Positions 7,247 through 12,519 of a DNA stretch of 15,713 bases are shown piece by piece. Source of the DNA: Lachnospiraceae bacterium UBA3845 (GTDB lineage Bacteria; Bacillota; Clostridia; Lachnospirales; Lachnospiraceae); assembly GCA_002392705.1 (NCBI GenBank), contig DGHP01000055.1:1-15713 (forward strand). The letters are read 5' to 3'. Each line of letters begins with the position of its first letter. The stretch's first letter is position 1. Below the pieces are notes generated by a model. The model made no database searches, had not been told where the DNA came from, and saw only the letters and a program-made list of their open reading frames with translations. A program made the translations under genes and the position numbers.

Positions 7247-8371
7247 ATGGCTCAGTCTACGCTTTATATTCATATAGGGACGCCGAAGACGGGAACGACC
7301 GCCCTGCAGGGTTTCCTGGCTAAAAACCGGAAAACGCTGAAAGAGCACGGCGCCGTCTTCCCGGATTTCGGGCTTGTATACAAGGGCGTGTCCAGACACC
7401 GCAATGCTCATTTTTTGGTTGCCACAAAGGATCCCTTCCACGCGAAAGAGATGGGCGTGTGCATGAAGATCCTGAAGCAGCAGGCTGCCCTCTATCCGAA
7501 GATCCTGATTTCCGATGAGTCCATCTGGACCTTTTACGGACACCCGGATGTGGAGACGAAGCCTTTCTGGGAGCAGCTGAAGGCAAAGCTGGACGGGATG
7601 GATCTGGACCTGAAGGTCATCGTCTATCTGCGCAGGCAGGATCAGTATGCATTTTCCTACTACGCCCAGAAGATCAAGGAGGCGGAGGAGATCCGCACCT
7701 TCCGGGACTATATGCTGGTTGACGGCCCTGCCAGGGCCCGTCTTGACTATAAAAAGGAACTGGATCTGATTGCCTCCGCGATCGGGAAAGAGAATCTGAT
7801 CGTGCGCAGATATGACCGGGAGGGTTTTGGCGGAAGCAGGGGGACGATCCAGTCCGACTTTCTCGAAGCGGTCGGCCTGGAGTATACGCCTGATCTGCTG
7901 GAGGGGAACCCGGACAAAAACGTGACCTTCCACGGCCAGGTTCTGGAAGCCAAGCGTTTCTATAATATGATGGAGCACCCGGACCTGACCAGACACGAGA
8001 TCGTCGTGGCTTTCCACGGGGCGGAAAACCGCCTGAAGAAGAATGGCAGGCTTCTGGAAGGTGTTTATTTTACCAGACAGGAGCGCAGGGACTTTATGGA
8101 CCGCTACAGGGCCGGCAACCGCGCAGTGGCGGAGGAATACCTGGGGACGCGGATCCTCTTTGACTATACAGATCTGAGCGGGGAGGATGAGCAGTCAAGC
8201 TACACAACAGAGCAGATCACGGAAGTGTTCAGCTGTATGGTGGACCATCTGATGCTGGAGGAAAAGGATCTGCACTATGAGCTTTGGAAAAAACAGCCGC
8301 TGAAGCGGCTGAACGCGCGGATGGAACTGATCCGGGATCATTTCCGCAGAGACCACAGGGGGAAGCACTGA
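7247..8371 (+). CDS. Sulfotransferase-like protein
   Basis: 374 residues. The N-terminus reads 'LYIHIGTPKTGTTALQ' (6-21), matching the 5'-phosphosulfate-binding loop of PAPS-dependent sulfotransferases, and 'VIVYLRRQDQYAFSYYAQ' (124-141) resembles their 3'-phosphate-binding segment (Arg then Ser on the following helix). 'ILISDESIW' (86-94) is consistent with the strand and catalytic-region segment between them. If active it would sulfate a sugar of the polymer, using PAPS in the cytoplasm. Bacterial proteins of this type in capsule loci are often only annotated as hypothetical, so activity is not assured. GGAAGGAAAGAG lies directly before ATG 7247. It begins 44 bp after the ABC/mutase fusion and ends two bases before the next start, indicating one transcript. 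No signal peptide or membrane helix is seen. Confidence 0.68.
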   Translation: MAQSTLYIHIGTPKTGTTALQGFLAKNRKTLKEHGAVFPDFGLVYKGVSRHRNAHFLVATKDPFHAKEMGVCMKILKQQAALYPKILISDESIWTFYGHPDVETKPFWEQLKAKLDGMDLDLKVIVYLRRQDQYAFSYYAQKIKEAEEIRTFRDYMLVDGPARARLDYKKELDLIASAIGKENLIVRRYDREGFGGSRGTIQSDFLEAVGLEYTPDLLEGNPDKNVTFHGQVLEAKRFYNMMEHPDLTRHEIVVAFHGAENRLKKNGRLLEGVYFTRQERRDFMDRYRAGNRAVAEEYLGTRILFDYTDLSGEDEQSSYTTEQITEVFSCMVDHLMLEEKDLHYELWKKQPLKRLNARMELIRDHFRRDHRGKH

Positions 8372-8373
8372 GG

Positions 8374-8994
8374 ATGAATCTTTATCTGATCCGGCATGGG
8401 GAAACCGCGAAGAACCGGCAGAAGCTTCTGCAGGGCCGCAGCGACGTTCCGCTGAATGAGAACGGCAGGGCCCAGGCGCGGCAGGCTGCGGCTTTTTTTG
8501 AAAGGAAGGGGATCCGTTTTGACAGGGTCTATGCCAGCCCGCTGATCCGGGCCGTGGAGACCGCCCGGATTATCACGGGGGAGGAGGCTCTGATCCGTAC
8601 CGATGAGCGGCTTCTGGAGATGGACTACGGCCCGTATGAGGGGAGCAGCCTGGAAGATCCCGCCCCTGAGCTGATCCGCTTTTTCAGCGATTTTGTTCAC
8701 AACCCTGCCCCGCAGGGGATGGAACCGCTTGAACATGTGAAGGCAAGGATGGGCATTTTCCTGAAGACACTTACGGACCCGGATCCTTCCGGGAAAGGCC
8801 TGCAGGACAACATCCTGATCAGCACCCACGCGATCGCCCTGAAGGGGGCGCTGGAAGAGCTGATGCCTGAATCGGGCGGCTCCTGGTGGTCCAGGTATAT
8901 CGGCACCTGCTCTGTCTTCCTGACAGAGTACGCGGACGGGCGCTTTTCAAGTCCCGTGGAAATTCTCTCGCTCACGAACGAACCGGGCGTATGA
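8374..8994 (+). CDS. Histidine phosphatase (phosphoglycerate mutase-like) family protein
   Basis: 206 residues of the histidine phosphatase superfamily. The phospho-acceptor motif LIRHGET is at 5-11 (His8, Arg7), 'YASPLIRAVETA' with the phosphate-contacting Arg at 53-64, the acid/substrate region 'LLEMDYGPYEG' at 80-90 and the second catalytic His in 'ISTHAIALKG' at 149-158. It is a soluble cytoplasmic enzyme that removes or moves phosphate on a small molecule, which could be a sugar phosphate or a polymer precursor; the substrate is not evident. The frame is open further upstream, but ATG 8374, two bases after the preceding TGA (8369-8371), begins exactly at the conserved beta strand; GGGGGAAG (8357-8364) is upstream. 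The tight spacing suggests translational coupling to the sulfotransferase-like gene. It is the last plus-strand gene before the convergent glycerophosphotransferase. Confidence 0.88.
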   Translation: MNLYLIRHGETAKNRQKLLQGRSDVPLNENGRAQARQAAAFFERKGIRFDRVYASPLIRAVETARIITGEEALIRTDERLLEMDYGPYEGSSLEDPAPELIRFFSDFVHNPAPQGMEPLEHVKARMGIFLKTLTDPDPSGKGLQDNILISTHAIALKGALEELMPESGGSWWSRYIGTCSVFLTEYADGRFSSPVEILSLTNEPGV

Positions 8995-9254
8995 AGCTGC
9001 CGCATCTTTACGCATGAGGGATTCAGAAAACCACGGAACTGCGGTATGGACGGCTTTCAGCCAGCAGCCGGATGGAAACGAAAAGGGCCCCGGGCAGGCA
9101 TATACGCGGGAAGCTGCTTTTGCAGCGATTCCGGTGGATAAGCCGGCACGGGGCCCTTTCCGGTCGGCGGACCGCGGCCAGGGAAACCCGGACTCCGCCA
9201 GGACAGGGGAGACTTTATTTGCAGGATAAAGCTTCGTAAGTAATGATGCGCATT
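8995..9254. other. Intergenic region between convergent genes
   Basis: No convincing gene is seen; a 71-codon open frame at 9014-9229 lacks a ribosome binding site and has no family features. The stretch holds several inverted repeats: the large one at 9082-9159 (separate entry), CGGTC-GGCG-GACCG at 9161-9174 and CTTTAT-N7-ATAAAG at 9213-9231. It probably ends transcription from both sides. Confidence 0.5.
9082..9159. terminator. Large perfect inverted repeat, possible bidirectional terminator
   Basis: AAAGGGCCCCG (9082-9092) and its exact reverse complement CGGGGCCCTTT (9149-9159) enclose 56 bases that contain an inner hairpin GCTGC-TTTT-GCAGC (9113-9126). A-rich on the left and T-rich on the right, it lies between two convergent genes, as a two-way terminator would. 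The long interior is unusual for an intrinsic terminator and the T run is only three, so it could also be a processed or structured RNA. Confidence 0.45.
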
Positions 9255-9320
9255 TCAGCGCAGGCTGTGTCCGAAGACCGGTTCTTCCATGCGCTCCGCA
9301 GCGTGGCTGCCGCAGGAGAC
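9255..9320 (-). pseudogene. Partial copy of the 3' end of a glycerophosphotransferase gene
   Basis: Read on the minus strand this encodes SCGSHAAERMEEPVFGHSLR and a stop, matching SCDGHATERIEELVFGHSLR and stop of the intact gene immediately upstream of it (stop at 9326-9328). At DNA level the two copies, 71 bp apart, agree at about 57 of 66 positions by my count, and their last 25 bases including the stop are identical. It lies five bases beyond the intact stop codon. It is either a decayed tandem duplication of the gene's end or the last piece of a lost paralog. Confidence 0.75.
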
Positions 9321-9325
9321 GGCTG

Positions 9326-10621
9326 TCAGCGCAGGCTGTGTCCGAAGACCAGCTCTTCTATGCGCTCCGTGGCATGGCCGTCGCAGGAGCCCATGAAACG
9401 CTCACGGAAAGCGGCGACCTCAAGCGGGTCGAAGTGCTCGCCGATGCTGCGGATGTAGTCGATAATTTCCTCTGTGCTTCTGCAGACAGGGCCCGGCGTG
9501 AGTTCGTCGTAGTTGTAGTAGAAGCCGCGCCAGTCGAAATAATCGTCCAGATCATAGGCGTAGAAGATCATGGGGCGCTCAAAGAGAGAATATTCGTAGA
9601 TCAGGGAGGAATAGTCGCTGATGCAGATATCCGCCGCGCAGAGCAGCTGGTCGATGGAAAGAGCGCCGGAGGCATCCGCCGCGAAGCTGCCCTCCAGATC
9701 CTCCGGGATCTGAGGAATCCGCTCGCCCCTGATATAGGGATGGAGCTTGGTGATGATCACATACTGGTCCCCGAGGGCTTTCGCAAGTTTGCGAAGCTGG
9801 AAATGTTCCTCGTAGTCAGGCGTTGTCGCGTTGGCGACCCGTCCGCGGAAGGTCGGGGCGAAGAGAATGATCTTTTTCCCTTCGGATGCCGGGAAGAATT
9901 CATGCACCTTCTGAACGGAATCCCGGACGAAAGCAGGATCGAAGAAAACGTCGGTACGGCTTATGCCGACCGGTTTGACGATGCCGGGCTGGTCCTCCAG
10001 GGACATGGCCTCCTCGTACGCCCAGACAACCTCCGGGCTGGAAACCGTCACATGGGTCAGGTTCTTATAATAGGGAGCCGGGTGCTTTTCCCGGGTCTTC
10101 TGGTCGTCTCCGAACAGTTTATCCTGCGTGCTGGCACCGAATTTTTTGAAGGCGCCGCAGCCGTGCCAGAGCTGGGTCACGATCGTCTCCGGACGAAGGG
10201 CCACGCAGCCGATCACGGGGGAAGCGTCGTTGAGGAAGATGTACTTCGCGGTCGCCGCGTCCGCCAGAAAGGCACAGCAATTGCGCTCATATTCCTCCCT
10301 CGGCACAGAGAACTGATGGAGAAAATGAACGTGAATCCTGTATCTGCCGCTTGCTTTCAGGTCGTTATAGAGCAGACGGAAATTATCGCTCAGACTGTCA
10401 TAGCGGTCTTCTACAAAGATAACCTTCCGCCTGTCAAGCGGCCGGTCGGCGTAGTGGGCGTAATAAGCAGGAAACTGTCTGCCGTAGCGAAGATCTCTCT
10501 GGCGCATGTTCAACGCCCTGCGGATCTGCCGGAAAGGAGGCAGATTGCGAAGCTTCCAGTAGAGAGGGCGTATGGGAGTATTTTTCAGTAATTCTTTTAT
10601 CTTTGTCAGATAGATGTTCAT
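9326..10621 (-). CDS. CDP-glycerol glycerophosphotransferase family protein (second of three)
   Basis: 431 residues of the TagB/TagF family, the only minus-strand gene here. Motifs: 'LSDNFRLLY' (77-85), LWHGCGAFKKFG (151-162), 'SSPEVVWAYEEA' (194-205), GISRTDVFFD (219-228), APTFRGR (255-261), KLHPY (292-296), SDYSSLIYEYSLFERP (335-350), 'GFYYNYDELTPGPVC' (366-380) and CDGHATERI (413-421). The first ~60 residues are basic and partly amphipathic, compatible with membrane association as known for TagF. It resembles the third copy more than the first (shared 'PGPVCR', 'YSLFERP', 'GAFKKFG'). It would add glycerol-phosphate to the polymer or a linkage unit; which step is unknown. ATG at 10621 has only a weak GGAA upstream. 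A TATAAT-type promoter lies just before it. Its 3' end is partly duplicated downstream. Confidence 0.88.
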   Translation of the reverse strand: MNIYLTKIKELLKNTPIRPLYWKLRNLPPFRQIRRALNMRQRDLRYGRQFPAYYAHYADRPLDRRKVIFVEDRYDSLSDNFRLLYNDLKASGRYRIHVHFLHQFSVPREEYERNCCAFLADAATAKYIFLNDASPVIGCVALRPETIVTQLWHGCGAFKKFGASTQDKLFGDDQKTREKHPAPYYKNLTHVTVSSPEVVWAYEEAMSLEDQPGIVKPVGISRTDVFFDPAFVRDSVQKVHEFFPASEGKKIILFAPTFRGRVANATTPDYEEHFQLRKLAKALGDQYVIITKLHPYIRGERIPQIPEDLEGSFAADASGALSIDQLLCAADICISDYSSLIYEYSLFERPMIFYAYDLDDYFDWRGFYYNYDELTPGPVCRSTEEIIDYIRSIGEHFDPLEVAAFRERFMGSCDGHATERIEELVFGHSLR

Positions 10622-10641
10622 AGTCAGCGTTCCGATTATCC

Positions 10642-10670
10642 ATTATAATAATATACAGGGCGCGTCAGAA
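10642..10670 (-). promoter_or_regulatory. Promoter for the minus-strand glycerophosphotransferase gene
   Basis: On the minus strand TTCTGA (10665-10670) and a perfect -10 box TATAAT (10642-10647) are 17 bp apart, about 20 bp before the ATG at 10621. The -35 box is poor (three of six). Transcription would start some 10-15 bases before the start codon, giving a very short leader, in keeping with the weak ribosome binding site. Confidence 0.5.
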
Positions 10671-10813
10671 TCATCTGCAGCCGGCCTTTGCGCATGACGC
10701 ATGAGCTGTGGGCAGACTTCCGGCGCCGTAATTCTTTTATTATATATATTAACAATTAGTTAACCATTTTGCAATAAATTTAAAAAAATTTTATTACTCA
10801 CCGCGGTCAATCT
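10671..10813. other. Divergent intergenic region with an AT-rich island and an inverted repeat
   Basis: Between divergent genes. Bases about 10731-10800 are strikingly AT-rich against GC-rich surroundings. They contain the perfect inverted repeat TTAAC-AATTA-GTTAA (10749-10763), which could bind a dimeric regulator and lies about 5 bp upstream of the plus-strand -35 candidate. No gene is seen here. Confidence 0.5.
10769..10797 (+). promoter_or_regulatory. Candidate promoter for the pyruvyl transferase gene
   Basis: TTGCAA (10769-10774) and TATTAC (10792-10797) with a 17-bp, almost pure A/T spacer. Each box matches the sigma-A consensus at four of six positions. It would give a leader of about 170 nt containing the whole 39-bp repeat array. 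Confidence 0.45.
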
Positions 10814-10969
10814 GTGAAGGAACGCGGATTGCAGCAAAAATTCGGAAACTTCGTGAGAACCGCGTGCTGCAGCAGAAATTTAGGAAAATTTGTGAGAACC
10901 GCGGATTTCAGCAGATATTTGGGAAAATCCGTGAGAAGCGCGGATTTCAGCAGAAATTTGGAGAACGCT
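10814..10969 (+). repeat. Four tandem 39-bp repeats in the leader of the pyruvyl transferase gene
   Basis: Units start at 10814, 10853, 10892 and 10931, each exactly 39 bp and each beginning GTGA(A/G)(A/G). A shared core 'GCAGCARAAATT' or 'TTCAGCAGAWATTTG' follows in every unit. Copies 3 and 4 differ at about seven positions. The last copy supplies the GGAG (10960-10963) that serves as ribosome binding site for ATG 10972. As 39 is a multiple of three, the array stays open in the frame of the downstream gene (13-residue units such as FQQIFGKIREKRG) and also in a second frame starting at GTG 10814, whose stop TGA overlaps the gene's ATG as ATGA. Confidence 0.85.
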
Positions 10970-10971
10970 CT

Positions 10972-12333
10972 ATGAAAAAGATCTTCATCCGTTCCGGGAT
11001 GACTCCCTTTGAAGGACTTTCGCCCGCTCAGATGCTCCTTGACAATTCGATCGGGGACAATGCCGGCAACCTGATCTATATGAACAGTATCTACCGCACC
11101 CTCATGACGGATGACCAGACAGAGTTTCTCCCCAGCCGCTACGAGTATTATCCGTCCCAGGCGCGTATGATCAATGAAAACTGCAGCTGTGTGGTGATCC
11201 CGCTGGCAGATGCCTTCCGGTCATCCTTTGAGGGCGGACTGAACAGCCTGACAAAGCTGGTGAAAGCGGTCCACGTTCCCTGCACCGTTGTCGGGGTCGG
11301 CCTGCGGGCGCCCCTGGGCGTGACATCCTTTCAGGATTTTCCCTTCAATGAAAAGGTGAAAAAGTTCCTGTCGGCGGTTCTTGACAAATCCGCCATCGTC
11401 GGCGTCCGGGGGGAGATCACGGCGGACTACCTGAAGGCGCTGGGGTTTCTGCCCGAGAAGCATTTTACCGTTATCGGCTGCCCCTCCCTCTATACCTGGG
11501 GGAACCGTCTTAAGGTCCGGCCGGTGCAGATACAGCATGACAGCAGGATCTGCGTCAACAACAATGTGGACGCGGACCAGAATGTCCAGAAGTTCATCCG
11601 CCGCCTGATGGCGCGTTATCCCGGCGCGGTCTTTCTCCCCCAGCTGCAGAGGGAATTCCGCACGGTCTATACGGGAGCGTCCTTTGTGCACAAGGACCAC
11701 AGCAAGGATTACCCGGACCGGATCACCGATCCGGTCTACCTGGAGGGGAGGGTGCGCTTTTTCTGCGATGTTCCGAGCTGGCTGGCTTTTCTGAGGGAGA
11801 GCGCCTTTACAGCAGGGCCCAGGATGCACGGGAATATTGCTTCCATCCTGGCGGGGACGCCCGGCGTGCTGATCGTCAAGGACTCGCGGATGGAGGAACT
11901 GGCTTCGTATCACCGGCTGAACTGTGTGTATTCCTCCGAGATTACGGAGGACACCACACTGGAAGAGCTGGCGGAGAAGGCGGATTACGGTCCCATGGAA
12001 AAAGCCGCGGGGGAAAACTTCCGCCGCTATATTCATTTCCTTCACAGCAACGGCCTGAAGACCATCTACGACGGCGGCAGAATTCCCGCCTCAGGCAGTA
12101 CGCCCTTTGACCGCCGCATGGCTCTGGTAAAACCCTTCGGCCCGATCGTCCCCGTGTCCCTTCTGAGCACAGAGGAGCTGGCGGACCGCTGGGACAGCTA
12201 TTATCCGGCCTACGAGGAACGCTATCAGAAAATGCTGAAGGAGAACGGGCGATTCAGGCGGGGCGTGGAACGCTTCGTGAAAGCGGACGTTCTCAGAAGG
12301 AAGATTCTGGGAGAGGACAGCAGCCGATCCTGA
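10972..12333 (+). CDS. Polysaccharide pyruvyl transferase family protein
   Basis: 453 residues of the PS_pyruv_trans (CsaB/WcaK-like) family, which places a pyruvyl ketal from phosphoenolpyruvate on a sugar of a surface polymer, giving it negative charge. Visible family features: an N-terminal 'NSIGDNAGNLIY' (25-36), 'VGVRGEITADYLKALGF' (143-159), 'GCPSLY' (169-174), a second Rossmann-like half with 'ICVNNNVD' (193-200), and the conserved 'AGPRMHGNIASILAGTPGVLI' region (281-301) containing the active-site His. The frame is open upstream through the 39-bp repeats (a GTG at 10864 would add 36 residues), but GGAG 8 nt before ATG 10972 and the normal MKKIFIRSG beginning favour this start. The stop lies in a 33-bp tandem repeat. 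It is followed by the third glycerophosphotransferase. Confidence 0.88.
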   Translation: MKKIFIRSGMTPFEGLSPAQMLLDNSIGDNAGNLIYMNSIYRTLMTDDQTEFLPSRYEYYPSQARMINENCSCVVIPLADAFRSSFEGGLNSLTKLVKAVHVPCTVVGVGLRAPLGVTSFQDFPFNEKVKKFLSAVLDKSAIVGVRGEITADYLKALGFLPEKHFTVIGCPSLYTWGNRLKVRPVQIQHDSRICVNNNVDADQNVQKFIRRLMARYPGAVFLPQLQREFRTVYTGASFVHKDHSKDYPDRITDPVYLEGRVRFFCDVPSWLAFLRESAFTAGPRMHGNIASILAGTPGVLIVKDSRMEELASYHRLNCVYSSEITEDTTLEELAEKADYGPMEKAAGENFRRYIHFLHSNGLKTIYDGGRIPASGSTPFDRRMALVKPFGPIVPVSLLSTEELADRWDSYYPAYEERYQKMLKENGRFRRGVERFVKADVLRRKILGEDSSRS

Positions 12334-12429
12334 AAGAAAGCCGGGCAGGACGGCAGCCGATTCTGAAAGCAGGCCTGGGAGGGCGGCCGCTGATCCTGAA
12401 GAAGAGCCGGGAGGGCAGCAGCCATTCTG
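12316..12429 (+). repeat. 33-bp tandem repeat spanning the pyruvyl transferase stop codon
   Basis: Units at 12316-12348, 12349-12381, 12382-12413 (32 bp) and a partial one at 12414-12429. All share a G-rich start followed by CAGCCGAT(C/T)CTGAA or GCTGATCCTGAAG and end in GCCGGG-type sequence. The first unit encodes the last residues (DSSRS) and contains the TGA stop (12331-12333); the rest is non-coding. Copies are imperfect. Confidence 0.75.
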
Positions 12430-12440
12430 CCTGCGGCTGT

Positions 12441-12501
12441 GTTTTGCAGACATGACTGCAAAACAGTCACCCGGGGTATTGAGTCAGAGTACATTACTCT
12501 G
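12441..12501 (+). promoter_or_regulatory. Three inverted repeats in the leader of the third glycerophosphotransferase gene
   Basis: GTTTTGCAG-N6-CTGCAAAAC (12441-12464, perfect 9-bp arms) overlaps TGACTG-CAAAA-CAGTCA (12453-12469, 6-bp arms); the two hairpins share bases and cannot form together. A third, CAGAGTA-CAT-TACTCTG (12485-12501), ends just before the ribosome binding site. This could be an attenuator, an operator pair or an RNA stability element. No promoter with good boxes was found in the gap, and no T run follows any stem. Confidence 0.6.
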
Positions 12502-12519
12502 TTCTGGGAGGAGGAACAT

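Noticed and set aside
9014..9229. 71-codon plus-strand open frame in the convergent gap
   Set aside because: No ribosome binding site, and it reads through the inverted repeats; no protein features.
9338..10591. 417-codon plus-strand open frame opposite the second glycerophosphotransferase
   Set aside because: The minus strand encodes all family motifs; the plus-strand frame has none.
10814..10969. CRISPR-like array
   Set aside because: The units are directly contiguous with no spacers and diverge gradually, so this is a tandem repeat.
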